Shown piece after piece: positions 1-7,126 of a DNA stretch of 27,378 nt. Position numbers and translations under genes: made by a program. Each line of letters starts with the position of its first letter. Positions within the stretch are counted from its first letter, which is position 1. The stretch is from Acidobacteriota bacterium. GTDB taxonomy: Bacteria; Acidobacteriota; Blastocatellia; Pyrinomonadales; Pyrinomonadaceae. Under the pieces are notes generated by a model, which was not told the DNA's origin, made no database searches, and saw nothing but the letters and a program-made list of their open reading frames with translations. Location: NCBI GenBank assembly GCA_020853255.1, contig JADYZI010000370.1, forward strand, positions 1 through 27,378, given 5' to 3'.

Positions 1-325
1 ATATGTCAAAGTCCTTAAACGGCGTAGTGATCTTTTTCTTTCCGCTAAGCTTTTTGTCTAGTGCCAGTTGTCCGCGATTTTCCGGAGCTTGTCCGGGCGG
101 TTGGATCCAAACGACATAAAACTTGCGCGAAGGTGTCAGTCTTTCGGGCGGAGCCAAATTTCGGACCTGAAAATCAACGGTCGTGTTTCCGTTGCGGTCC
201 TTGCTGATCGTGCCTGATGCCGTCGCCGCCGGAACTGCCGGATTGACCGTAAAATTGACCTTTTTGTCACAAGCGGCGATAAATAAGAGCGAGGCCGCGA
301 TAATTGTTGTCAAAATATATTTCAT
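1..325 (-). CDS. Putative lipoprotein, 3' end outside window
   Basis: Open frame on the minus strand from an ATG at 325-323 running off the left edge (108 codons visible). The N-terminus MKYILTTIIAASLLFIAAC is a clear lipoprotein signal peptide: one Lys, a hydrophobic stretch and a lipobox ending FIAAC, so Cys19 should be lipidated and the protein anchored in an envelope membrane. The mature part is a beta-rich, TNG-rich segment including VDFQVRNLAPP and KFYVVWIQPPGQ. The latter faintly recalls the C-terminal domain of RskA-like anti-sigma factors, but this is a weak resemblance and I assign no function. No good Shine-Dalgarno is visible. It is divergent from the kinase gene at 547; the intergenic DNA carries operator copy A (441-480) in the orientation that reads toward this gene. 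Confidence 0.72.
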   Translation of the reverse strand, partial: MKYILTTIIAASLLFIAACDKKVNFTVNPAVPAATASGTISKDRNGNTTVDFQVRNLAPPERLTPSRKFYVVWIQPPGQAPENRGQLALDKKLSGKKKITTPFKDFDI

Positions 326-440
326 AAAAATTATTGTTCTAATTTCAAGATATTGATCTGCAACATCGGTCCATGGAGAACTTTTTATCTCCGGAATGCG
401 AAATTGCCAGTCTTTATTCTAAGGAAACACGAGGTTAGGC

Positions 441-480
441 TGCGAGCGTAAAAACACCCGAACAACACAGGTGTTTTCGC
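441..480 (-). promoter_or_regulatory. Conserved 40-bp operator-like motif, copy A
   Basis: One of four gapless 40-bp matches in the window. Written on the plus strand, the shared columns are CGAnnGT (3-9), AC[G/C]CGAA (16-22) and AnGTGnTTnC (29-38). This copy is the most symmetric: AAAACACC on the left is mirrored by GGTGTTTT on the right. It lies between the divergent lipoprotein and histidine kinase genes. Leftward, a -10-like TAGAAT (421-416) follows after 19 bp. Rightward, the -10 of the kinase operon (508-513) is 27 bp away. It could therefore control both directions, including autoregulation of the two-component system. Binding by the response regulator is inference. Confidence 0.62.
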
Positions 481-507
481 TTGCCTTTCGGATAACGGAG
501 GGGGCGT

Positions 508-513
508 TATACT
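508..513 (+). promoter_or_regulatory. Candidate -10 box of the kinase/regulator operon
   Basis: TATACT lies 33 bp before the kinase ATG. The only good -35 candidate, TTGCCT at 481-486, is 21 bp away, longer than the usual 17. This suggests a weak, activator-dependent promoter whose -35 region directly abuts operator copy A. Confidence 0.35.
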
Positions 514-546
514 CTGTATGATGAAAATGGTCTATCAAGGCAAGGT

Positions 547-1539
547 ATGAGTGAGCGGAGGTTATTGCTAGTTGTCGGCGCGGGAGGAATACTCACGCTT
601 ATATTGTTTGAATTGTTTTATGCGGGGGACCATCTGCGCTATGTCCTTTATGTGTTCGTTGGCTTGATCATTGTTTTCGGCGGAACCGCCGCGATACTGT
701 GGGCGGCCCGGATGGAAAGAAAGGCGAAGCGTTCGGATGAATTGGACCATTTGAAATCGGAGTTTGTAAGCCGTGTCTCGCATGAACTCCGTACCCCTTT
801 AACAACGATCAAAGCCCTGACACGGCTTCTGCTCCGCGGTGAGGTCAGTGATGCGAAACGACGCGAATATCTCGAAACCATCTCGATCGAGTGCGACCGC
901 CAGATCGACCTGATCTTGAATTTGCTTGATCTGTCGCGTATCGAAGGCGGTGTTTTTCGTCTTGCCCTGGAAAAAGTAGAGGCGGCCGATGTCATTTCGT
1001 CGTGCGTCAAATCGGAGATCGCGGCAGCGGAACGACGAAGCCACAAATTGCAGGTCGAACCGATCGGAGACATACCGTCGATCTGTGCTGATCCCAAACA
1101 TCTGCGACGCGTGATCTCTAACTTGATCGAAAATTCGATCAAGTACACGCCCGACGGCGGGTTGATCACACTTTCGGCGGAACTGGATGGAGACAACGTT
1201 GCACTTCGTGTAATAGACAACGGCAGAGGAATACCAAAGGCCGATCTTCCCGTCCTATTTGACAAGTTTTATCGCGGCGACCCGGCACCGCATTCGAAAG
1301 CGTTAGCGGCGTCCATGTCAAATGACGCATTTCTGGATGACGCGGATGCATCCGGCGTGGGACTCGGCCTATACCTTGCGCGGGATGTGGTGGTGCGAAT
1401 GGGCGGAAAGATAAGCGTTGAAACGGAAGTTGGTGCTGGAAGTACCTTTACGGTGCACCTTCCGATATGGGGTCCTGACACATGTGGCAGCGTTGAAAAT
1501 GAGGTGAAAGAAAATGCCGAATCGATTATTGGTAGTTGA
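547..1539 (+). CDS. Sensor histidine kinase with two N-terminal membrane segments
   Basis: A 330-aa kinase. Two hydrophobic segments (about residues 5-23 and 32-53) are joined by a very short loop, so there is almost no extracytoplasmic sensor. HisKA follows with phospho-acceptor His79 in SHELRTPLTTIKAL. The HATPase_c domain shows N box NLIENSIKY (191-200), G1 DNGRGIP (225-230), F box LFDKFYRGD (238-245) and G2 GVGLGL (270-275). An unusual 25-residue insert, rich in Ala, Asp and Ser, separates the F and G2 boxes in the ATP lid region. AAGG precedes the ATG. The gene overlaps the response regulator by 26 bp, so the two form one operon and a cognate pair. The signal could be membrane state or redox rather than an external ligand; this is inference from the missing sensor domain. 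Confidence 0.93.
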   Translation: MSERRLLLVVGAGGILTLILFELFYAGDHLRYVLYVFVGLIIVFGGTAAILWAARMERKAKRSDELDHLKSEFVSRVSHELRTPLTTIKALTRLLLRGEVSDAKRREYLETISIECDRQIDLILNLLDLSRIEGGVFRLALEKVEAADVISSCVKSEIAAAERRSHKLQVEPIGDIPSICADPKHLRRVISNLIENSIKYTPDGGLITLSAELDGDNVALRVIDNGRGIPKADLPVLFDKFYRGDPAPHSKALAASMSNDAFLDDADASGVGLGLYLARDVVVRMGGKISVETEVGAGSTFTVHLPIWGPDTCGSVENEVKENAESIIGS

Positions 1540-2146
1540 TGATGATGCAAGCCTGCTTCTGGCGGTTTCAGAAACAATGCGGGCCGAAGGATATATCGTT
1601 GTAACAGCTCGCCGCGGTGCCGAAGCCCTTGTGCGAGTTGCCGAACGTCTGCCCGATCTGATCATTAGCGACATTCGCATGCCGGGTATGGATGGGTATC
1701 AACTGGCCCGGCATCTCCGCTCGGCCCCGCATACACGTCTCGTCCCCATAGTTTTTCTGACCGCAAAGGATGAAACGGCTGATCGGATCGCCGGTTTTCG
1801 CTCGGGTGTAGATGCGTATATTACCAAGCCCTTCGAACCCGAAGAATTGGTTGCGGTCGTTTCCGGAATTCTCGAACGGGTCGAACGCACGCGCGGTGAC
1901 CTGGCCCGGCTGTTTGGCGAGAATGAAAATGAAGTCACATTTGAGCGGGATGAAGAGCTGACGGATGCTGAATGGCGTGTGGCAAAGGCAGTCGCTCACG
2001 GTTCGAGCAACAAGGAGATCGCGAAAGAATTAAATCTCAGCCTCAGGACCATCGAAGGCCATATCAGCCACATCCTGGACAAAAAACATTTGAGCAACCG
2101 AGTTGAACTTGCTCTGGCGATCGCGGGCCACAAGTTACCGGATTAA
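1514..2146 (+). CDS. Response regulator, REC plus LuxR/NarL-type HTH
   Basis: A 210-aa two-domain regulator. The receiver domain (about 1-120) has acidic pocket D10/D11, phospho-acceptor D53 in LIISDIRMPGMDG, T83 and K105 (ITKPF). The C-terminal HTH (about 148-205) has the LuxR-family signature: LTDAEWRVAKAVAHGSSNKEI followed by SLRTIEGHISHIL, so it should bind DNA as a dimer once phosphorylated. A good ribosome site, AGGTGA, lies inside the end of the kinase gene, and the start is fixed by it and by the receiver beginning at residue 4. It is the only transcription factor I see in the window and is the obvious candidate to bind the 40-bp motif repeated at 441, 3039, 11157 and 21376. That link is inference. 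Confidence 0.95.
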   Translation: MPNRLLVVDDDASLLLAVSETMRAEGYIVVTARRGAEALVRVAERLPDLIISDIRMPGMDGYQLARHLRSAPHTRLVPIVFLTAKDETADRIAGFRSGVDAYITKPFEPEELVAVVSGILERVERTRGDLARLFGENENEVTFERDEELTDAEWRVAKAVAHGSSNKEIAKELNLSLRTIEGHISHILDKKHLSNRVELALAIAGHKLPD

Positions 2147-2186
2147 AGATATATCCAGGGTCCGCTTACCCCGGCCGTTTATCGGC

Positions 2187-2504
2187 TTATGTTCGTCCAA
2201 CTGACCTCGGGGCTGCGCGCGCCAGTTTCTCTGTCGCCTCCAGATGATACGGGCAGATCGTCATACTTCGTTTTGCAAGTATTATTGTGGCGGTGATCGC
2301 GACAATACTGACGATCTGCACTACCGTGAAAAGTACGTCACTCCGCAGCCATGCATAGGTCAAAAGCAGAAGGCCCGCGATCAGCCATATCACCCACGTC
2401 GAAATACTAATGCCCCAGGCGCATTTTTCGACATAAAGATGCCGTATTTGTGGAAAATAGGCAACTATCACAAGAGCCGTTCCAAGCCAGCCGATCATCT
2501 CCAT
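2187..2504 (-). CDS. SemiSWEET-like PQ-loop membrane protein
   Basis: A 105-aa protein with three hydrophobic segments (about 4-17, 34-51 and 57-77). The PQ motif at residues 18-19 sits in VIVAYFPQIRHLY, followed by the typical GISISTWVIWL stretch. This is the layout of bacterial SemiSWEET half-transporters, which dimerise to move sugars; small PQ-loop proteins of unknown substrate look the same. The C-terminal 25 residues are hydrophilic. No clear Shine-Dalgarno precedes the first ATG; a second ATG lies two codons in, so the start is uncertain by 6 bp. It converges with the response regulator gene, 40 bp away, and has its own perfect -10 box at 2533-2528. It is therefore probably transcribed alone. 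A role in moving sugars made by the neighbouring operon is only a guess. Confidence 0.82.
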   Translation of the reverse strand: MEMIGWLGTALVIVAYFPQIRHLYVEKCAWGISISTWVIWLIAGLLLLTYAWLRSDVLFTVVQIVSIVAITATIILAKRSMTICPYHLEATEKLARAAPRSVGRT

Positions 2505-2527
2505 AGCTAAATGTACATCTCACGGAT

Positions 2528-2533
2528 ATTATA
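2528..2533 (-). promoter_or_regulatory. -10 box (TATAAT) for the PQ-loop gene
   Basis: On the minus strand a perfect TATAAT lies 23 bp before the ATG of the PQ-loop gene, within a short AT-rich patch. No good -35 hexamer is found 16-18 bp upstream. The 5' leader would be under 20 nt. Confidence 0.38.
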
Positions 2534-2585
2534 TCGCATCGATCGCGGGCCGAGAGTCCATCACCGGCCATCAACCAACTTGAAA

Positions 2586-2619
2586 AGGCAGGCCCCCGAA
2601 ATGATTCGGAATCCTGCCT
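2586..2619 (-). terminator. Intrinsic terminator after the 76-aa gene
   Basis: On the minus strand a two-tier hairpin is visible. Outer arms AGGCAGG (2619-2613) and CCTGCCT (2592-2586) enclose an inner stem TTCCG-type arm (2609-2605 with 2600-2596) around a 4-nt loop. It is followed directly by TTTTC. This is about 95 bp past the stop of the small gene at 2715 and closes the unit that begins at operator copy B. Confidence 0.6.
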
Positions 2620-2714
2620 ATCCGTTCCCCTTGTTCCCCCTTGTTCCGCCTTGCATGAAGCTCGCGATCTGGTGCGGCTTTTCTAAATCAAGAGATCGAT
2701 ACGCGGTTCGCTTC

Positions 2715-2945
2715 CTAAAAGTTGTGTTGGAATCGTTCAGTCGCCATTCTGATCTCTTCGAGTTGGCGTGCCTCGAACTCACTGACCCAGTTCCTGACCG
2801 CTGAAACCATCCGACGCGCCGCTCGCTTGCTAGATCGATCATCGACGACCGCAGTATTTTCAATGCGTCTGATCTCGCCTTTTTTGATGATCCTGATCTC
2901 CGTTCGGGCAGTAGGGCCGTACTTTTTGCTTCTCGTATTACTCAT
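2715..2945 (-). CDS. Small basic hypothetical protein (76 aa)
   Basis: I recognise no family. The 76 residues are highly charged, with a basic N-terminal half (MSNTRSKKYG, IRIIKKGEIRRIE) and a C-terminal half that looks like a long amphipathic helix (SAVRNWVSEFEARQLEEIR). There is no signal peptide or membrane segment. A weak ribosome site GGAAAG precedes the ATG. Three things support it as real: operator copy B and a -10-like TAAGAT lie just upstream in the right orientation, an intrinsic terminator follows, and codon use resembles the neighbours. The frame overlaps other open frames on both strands, so a non-coding transcript cannot be excluded. Confidence 0.5.
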   Translation of the reverse strand: MSNTRSKKYGPTARTEIRIIKKGEIRRIENTAVVDDRSSKRAARRMVSAVRNWVSEFEARQLEEIRMATERFQHNF

Positions 2946-3038
2946 GGCTTTCCAACTTGTATTCGCCTGCCGTAAATTTTCAGATGCGCGTTTTTATCGT
3001 GATCTTCGCTCCTATCTTAACCACTTCGCACCTTTGGT

Positions 3039-3078
3039 GACGAGAGTAATTCTACGCGAATCACATAGGTGTTTACCC
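3039..3078 (-). promoter_or_regulatory. Conserved 40-bp operator-like motif, copy B
   Basis: Gapless match to copies A, C and D, including ACGCGAA at 3054-3060 and AGGTGTTTAC at 3067-3076. It lies after the fba stop codon (3134) and 94 bp before the start of the small gene at 2945. A -10-like TAAGAT (3019-3014) is 19 bp beyond its left edge, the same spacing as in copy A. It therefore most likely drives the 76-aa gene rather than fba. Confidence 0.6.
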
Positions 3079-3133
3079 TCTATATTCGACGGGTTAGCGG
3101 GCAAAAGGCCGAGATCGCAGGGTCGCAAGCTTT

Positions 3134-4162
3134 TCAGCGTTGTTTGGCTTCCATGGACGCGGCGTATTCACCGCGGCGCGCCGCCCGGTTGCAGAGCGCT
3201 CGATGGACCAGCCGCTGCTGAGCGGTGTGGGCATTGGCGTCAACGCCTCGCCATATCTCCATCGCCGGTTCCTCAATGGCTCGGGCAAATGAGAACGTCA
3301 ATGCCCACGGAAGGTGAGATTTGAACCGGGCATTCATCGCATTCAAACGAGCCGTGGCCAGTTCAGCAGCTTGGCCGCCCGACAAAAACGCTACGCCCGG
3401 AACGGCCGCGGGAACGACGCGAAGGAGCGTTGTCACAGTGGCATCAGCCACCTCGTCAAGCGTTTCCTGGATCGGACATGCCAATCCCGGAAGCACCATA
3501 TTCGGTTTGAGGATCATTCCTTCAAGCATCACCCTTTGTGCGTAAAGCTTGGCAAAAACCGTATGCAGGACTTGCTCGGTAGCCTCGCGACACCGATCGA
3601 GCGAATGATCGCCTTCCATCAGGACTTCCGGTTCGACTATCGGCACAATGCCGGCTTCCTGACACAACGAAGCGTAGAGCGCGAGGATATGCGCGTTTGC
3701 CTCAATACAGGCACGGCTGGGAATACCGTCGCCCAAAATGATCTCCGCACGCCATTTGGCAAATCTGGCACCCAGTGTTGAATATTCGGCAAGGCGTTCA
3801 CGCAATCCGTCGAGGCCGCTCGTAATTTTCTCACCTGGATGCCCGGCCATGTCGGTAAGTCCGGCATCGACCTTTATACCAGGAATGATGCCCGCATCAA
3901 TGAGTACTTTTACAAACGGAATTCCGTCTTTCGTACTGTGCCGGATCGTCTCGTCGAAAAGGATGGCTCCGCTGATCGCCTCACCGAGGCCCCGAGCGGT
4001 TACGATCAACTCCCGCCACGACCTCCGAGCATCGTCGGTCTGCGGAATGTTCAATTCAGCAAAACGTTTGTCCTCGGTTGCGACGCTTTCATCCATCGCA
4101 AGCAATCCCTTATCGTCGGCCATTAATGCCCTCGCGGTTTCTATAAGTTGTTGTGAACGCAT
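3134..4162 (-). CDS. fba: Class I fructose-bisphosphate aldolase
   Basis: Catalyses reversible cleavage of fructose-1,6-bisphosphate to DHAP and glyceraldehyde-3-phosphate by a Schiff base, without a metal. Class I signatures are clear: LLAMDES near the N-terminus, GARFAKWR, IVEPEVLMEGDH, Schiff-base lysine in MILKPNM, and the phosphate-binding SGGQ. Length 342 aa fits the eukaryote-like class I family. I start at the ATG at 4162 because MRSQQLIETARALMADDKG matches the usual family N-terminus; an ATG seven codons upstream (4183) would also be open and lies 11 bp from the rpiB stop. It is the last gene of the minus-strand carbohydrate operon, 32 bp after rpiB. It would work with transaldolase and RpiB in glycolysis/gluconeogenesis and the non-oxidative pentose phosphate route. 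Confidence 0.95.
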   Translation of the reverse strand: MRSQQLIETARALMADDKGLLAMDESVATEDKRFAELNIPQTDDARRSWRELIVTARGLGEAISGAILFDETIRHSTKDGIPFVKVLIDAGIIPGIKVDAGLTDMAGHPGEKITSGLDGLRERLAEYSTLGARFAKWRAEIILGDGIPSRACIEANAHILALYASLCQEAGIVPIVEPEVLMEGDHSLDRCREATEQVLHTVFAKLYAQRVMLEGMILKPNMVLPGLACPIQETLDEVADATVTTLLRVVPAAVPGVAFLSGGQAAELATARLNAMNARFKSHLPWALTFSFARAIEEPAMEIWRGVDANAHTAQQRLVHRALCNRAARRGEYAASMEAKQR

Positions 4163-4194
4163 ATTGATAAATACCTCGATCATTCTTATACGCT

Positions 4195-4644
4195 TCAGGC
4201 GCGTTCTAGATCCGCCACTTTTGCCAGTCGGCGTTTGAACCGCTCATCTCCCTCGAAATGGGCCTTCAAAAATATCTGTACCAGATCCCAAGCGAGGGCC
4301 GGTCCGGTAATGCGGCCGCCAAGACACATTACGTTCATGTCATCATCCTCGACGCCCTGGTGTGCAGAATATGGGTCGGTGATCAACGCCGCACGCACAC
4401 CCGATATCTTATTGGACGCAACACATGCCCCGACGCCGCTCCCGCAAATGGCCAGCCCGCGTAAAACTTCTCCGCCCGCCACTGCCCGAGCCATTGGGAC
4501 CACAAGATCCGGGTAATCGTCGCCTGCGACCAACTCATGCGCACCAAAGTCAACGACCTCATACCCATCTGCCTTTAATAACTCATTCAGTGCAGCTTTC
4601 AATTCAAACCCGCCATGGTCGGCCGCAATGCCAATTCGGAACAT
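4195..4644 (-). CDS. rpiB: Ribose-5-phosphate isomerase B-type sugar isomerase
   Basis: RpiB/LacAB family, 149 aa, the normal length. Sequence landmarks are the N-terminal IGIAADHGG (D9, H10), catalytic Cys67 in AICGSGVG, the SNKISGVRAAL stretch and MNVMCLGGR near residue 103. The family interconverts ribose-5-phosphate and ribulose-5-phosphate through an enediol with Cys as base; some members act on allose- or galactose-6-phosphate, so substrate is not certain. A strong ribosome site, GGAGGG, lies about 8 nt before the ATG. The gene is 24 bp after the DUF457-like gene and immediately before fba, in the same operon as transaldolase. This context supports a pentose phosphate role. Confidence 0.93.
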   Translation of the reverse strand: MFRIGIAADHGGFELKAALNELLKADGYEVVDFGAHELVAGDDYPDLVVPMARAVAGGEVLRGLAICGSGVGACVASNKISGVRAALITDPYSAHQGVEDDDMNVMCLGGRITGPALAWDLVQIFLKAHFEGDERFKRRLAKVADLERA

Positions 4645-4668
4645 ATCCAGTTTCCCTCCTTTAAGTCT

Positions 4669-5349
4669 TCAGACCTGGCTTTCCCGAGTTCCATTTTTAG
4701 ATCGTCGTTGCCGATCCAGCCATTGGATCACTGCGGCAAAAACAACATACGAGACAAGGGCCGTAACGGCCAATTGGCCAGGCGACCCGGGCGCAGGGCC
4801 GAAAAAGATATATGCCTGCATCGCGACCATCAGCAGGCCAAACACGGACGCGCCAAAACGGCCTATGAAGTTGACGGGTGTCGTCCGTCTCATATACATA
4901 ATCATACCCCCGAACAGAAGAAACGCTTCGAGGGCGAGCGCCGCCGCTGGATAGTTCCAGATCCCGAAACCGATTTTCATTGAATTGTCGTATAGCGGCA
5001 GATCAGGCCGGTGCACTAACAAGTCCAGGATCCAGTGCGAAAACACTGCAGCCCCGATCCAACCAGCGGCGGCCCACGTACGCGGCGCGAAAATAGTCTT
5101 GCAGAGCACTCCTACCGCGATCGACCATAAGATCGCGGCGACCATACTATGCGTGTACGGCATGTAATAGAGGTCAAATGGATTTGAGGCGGTTATTCCC
5201 GGAACAATTCGGGCCTTCTCGATCCCGAGCAATATCAAGATCGACCAGACAACATCAATAAACTGAACTGAAATGAAGAGCAGCCAGAGCGGGATCGCTG
5301 GTCGAACTGCCTTGATCGCAAAACTTGGTCCATAGTGTCCAACGAACAT
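4669..5349 (-). CDS. Polytopic membrane protein, DUF457/YdjM-like
   Basis: A 226-aa protein with about six hydrophobic segments. Conserved-looking polar patches sit among them: GHYGPSF at the N-terminus, YTHSM near residue 65, and SHWILDLLVHRPDLPLY near residue 105. Such His/Asp patches recall the YdjM/DUF457 family, described as membrane-bound metal-dependent hydrolase-like proteins of unknown activity. The tail is basic (QWLDRQRRSKNG), suggesting a cytoplasmic C-terminus. The ribosome site GAGGAG is good. A perfect 7-bp hairpin lies just upstream of it. The gene sits between the molybdopterin-cytochrome gene and rpiB, so it is a regular member of the carbohydrate/redox operon. Function not known. 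Confidence 0.72.
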   Translation of the reverse strand: MFVGHYGPSFAIKAVRPAIPLWLLFISVQFIDVVWSILILLGIEKARIVPGITASNPFDLYYMPYTHSMVAAILWSIAVGVLCKTIFAPRTWAAAGWIGAAVFSHWILDLLVHRPDLPLYDNSMKIGFGIWNYPAAALALEAFLLFGGMIMYMRRTTPVNFIGRFGASVFGLLMVAMQAYIFFGPAPGSPGQLAVTALVSYVVFAAVIQWLDRQRRSKNGTRESQV

Positions 5350-5362
5350 TTCAAACTCCTCG

Positions 5363-5384
5363 GGATCAGCCTAAATACTGATCC
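5363..5384 (-). other. Hairpin directly before the DUF457-like ribosome site
   Basis: Arms GGATCAG and CTGATCC form a perfect 7-bp stem with an 8-nt loop in the 83-bp gap after the molybdopterin-cytochrome gene. On the transcript its base almost touches the GAGGAG ribosome site. There is no U-run, so it is not a plain terminator. It could be a processing or stability element that sets expression of the downstream half of the operon. Confidence 0.42.
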
Positions 5385-5432
5385 TACAGATGCTTCGCGT
5401 TTAGTTTATTGCTTCTTGCGATCTGCATAAAG

Positions 5433-7124
5433 TTAGATATTCGCCAACTCGCCGAAATATTCGTAGTCCTCCGCGAATCCGCCTTCGCCCTCACCTACAG
5501 ATCTTACTCGATCGACAAACTCGATCGACCGGATCCACTTGACCATTTTAAAACCAAGTTGATTCTCGACCCTCAGACGCAAAGGTGCGCCGTGCAGTTG
5601 CGCAAGCGGTTCGTAGTTCATCTCATACGCCAGCAAAGTTTGCGGATTTTCGGCATTCTCCATCGACAAGCTGTCGTAATAGCGAATGTCCTCGACGCCA
5701 TCGTGGAGCGCGACGCCGTCGCCGAACGAGTGGAAAACGACCGCCTTTGCATTCGGCTGCGGCTTGACGATTCGGATAAGGTCTCCCATCGGCAAACCGG
5801 TCCATGCGGCAATTCCAGACCAGCCCTGAATACAATGGTGCAGTGTTATCTGCGTTTTCGAGTCCATAGCCCGGAGCTCATCCAATGATAATTCGACCGG
5901 ATTTTCGACCAGGCCATTAACCTTCAAACGATAGTTCTTAAAATCGCCATCCGCCAGCGTCGTCCATTCTTCACTTGTCGGCATCTTGCCGTTTGCCCAA
6001 AGGAACGGCGAAATATCCTCGCGTTGAAACTCGGCCTGCGGGGCGCCGCGGTTCAGAAGCATCGACATTACCGGCGACACAAGCGCTTTGGCCACATGCT
6101 GCACCAAGCGCGGCCTCCGCCATGCCAGCCAATTGGCCAATATATTGACCGCCGCGATAACGGCGATCCCCAATACTCCAAGATAAACCCCGGCCAAAAC
6201 TATGTCATCGGTGCCGGTGACGATGTGGTTCATGTTTCTGACAAGACCAGTGATCGCCACCATAGCCACATGGCCGATGAGGAAAACGACGAAAGCACAC
6301 ATTACGAGAAAATGCAGCGACCGCCCGACCTGCCGGTTGCCGGGCAGTTCCGGATACCATTTGAAACGGTTCGTCAGCGCCGGCGACATCGACGGCCCGG
6401 TCAATATCGCAAGCGGTGCCAAAACGAACACGACACCAAAATAGGCCAGTTGCTGGAGAGCATTGTAATGATAAAAGGTATTGGGCTCCGGGGGCAGATG
6501 GAAAGTGGCATAATGGACAAAAAATGCCCAGGCATCGGGGATGATCTGCCACGATTCCGGCACCAGCCGTCGCCAATGGCCGGTCGCGAACAAGAGTACC
6601 GCATAGACAATTCCATTCGCCACCCAAAAAAGCACACTCAGAAAATGCCAGTGCCTTGCCATTCCGATGGTGTGCCGGTAACCGGGCAGGCCGATCCATG
6701 GCGAAATGTAGCGAGAGTCGTCCTTGGCCGTCCAGACACGATCTTTAGGAACTTCGATCGGCGTGAACCTGAGCCACTCGGTGCCGGGTGTGCAATGGAC
6801 ATTCCAGTATAACCGCGGGTGGTCCATCAATATCTGCAGGCCGCTGCGGACGAGCAGGATAATAAAAAAGAAGTTGACATAATGGGTGATCCGCAGCCAT
6901 GCCGGGAAACCAAACGGACCAACCGCCGTTTCAGGCGTCATTGTCGCGGCTGAATTTAACGCTGGCAGTCCGAACGTCGCCCACTGAATATAGGCGGCTG
7001 CAACCATCAAAAATAAAGGCGAGGCGATCAGCAGTAAAACTTTGGCGTTGTAACGCATGATCCCGAAGCGTGGAGTTCCAGGCAAGCCTTCATCCTTGCT
7101 CAACGTTGTTGCCTTCGCAGTCAT
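5433..7124 (-). CDS. Fused b-type cytochrome / sulfite-oxidase-fold molybdopterin protein
   Basis: A 563-aa two-part protein. Residues 1-335 hold six predicted membrane helices (about 29-50, 79-99, 160-180, 225-244, 269-293 and 308-330). His candidates for haem ligation are H81, H158/H160, H271 and H285, as in the cytochrome b561/Ni-hydrogenase b subunit group. Residues about 395-545 are a sulfite-oxidase-type molybdopterin domain; Cys431 in HHCIQGWSGIAAW is the expected molybdenum ligand. There is no Tat signal. Charges (R19, R24, K28 before helix 1; WRRPR after helix 6) put both ends in the cytoplasm. The likely role is electron exchange between the quinone pool and an unknown substrate. 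It starts 2 bp after the HAD gene stop. MsrP/MsrQ pairs are an analogy only, since here the two functions are fused. Confidence 0.88.
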   Translation of the reverse strand: MTAKATTLSKDEGLPGTPRFGIMRYNAKVLLLIASPLFLMVAAAYIQWATFGLPALNSAATMTPETAVGPFGFPAWLRITHYVNFFFIILLVRSGLQILMDHPRLYWNVHCTPGTEWLRFTPIEVPKDRVWTAKDDSRYISPWIGLPGYRHTIGMARHWHFLSVLFWVANGIVYAVLLFATGHWRRLVPESWQIIPDAWAFFVHYATFHLPPEPNTFYHYNALQQLAYFGVVFVLAPLAILTGPSMSPALTNRFKWYPELPGNRQVGRSLHFLVMCAFVVFLIGHVAMVAITGLVRNMNHIVTGTDDIVLAGVYLGVLGIAVIAAVNILANWLAWRRPRLVQHVAKALVSPVMSMLLNRGAPQAEFQREDISPFLWANGKMPTSEEWTTLADGDFKNYRLKVNGLVENPVELSLDELRAMDSKTQITLHHCIQGWSGIAAWTGLPMGDLIRIVKPQPNAKAVVFHSFGDGVALHDGVEDIRYYDSLSMENAENPQTLLAYEMNYEPLAQLHGAPLRLRVENQLGFKMVKWIRSIEFVDRVRSVGEGEGGFAEDYEYFGELANI

Positions 7125-7126
7125 CT

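Noticed and set aside
2174..2186. Hairpin GCCG-TTTAT-CGGC between the response regulator and PQ-loop genes as a bidirectional terminator
   Set aside because: Only four base pairs and no T-run on either strand; too weak to call.
2625..2652. Short tandem repeat of the word TTGTTCC in a C-rich stretch between the 76-aa gene and its terminator
   Set aside because: Two and a half degenerate units only; low-complexity sequence in a 3' untranslated region without further support.
2722..3324. 200-codon open frame on the plus strand
   Set aside because: It runs antisense through the 76-aa gene, operator copy B and the end of fba, has no ribosome site, and its product resembles no protein.
5378..5420. 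Possible fifth operator copy, because TTCGCGT occurs at 5395-5401 upstream of the DUF457-like gene
   Set aside because: Only the 7-bp core matches. The flanking invariant CAC, T and AC columns at the required distances are absent.
6024..6812. 262-codon plus-strand frame antisense to the molybdopterin-cytochrome gene
   Set aside because: His/Arg-rich composition typical of an antisense shadow; the opposite strand has clear domains throughout.
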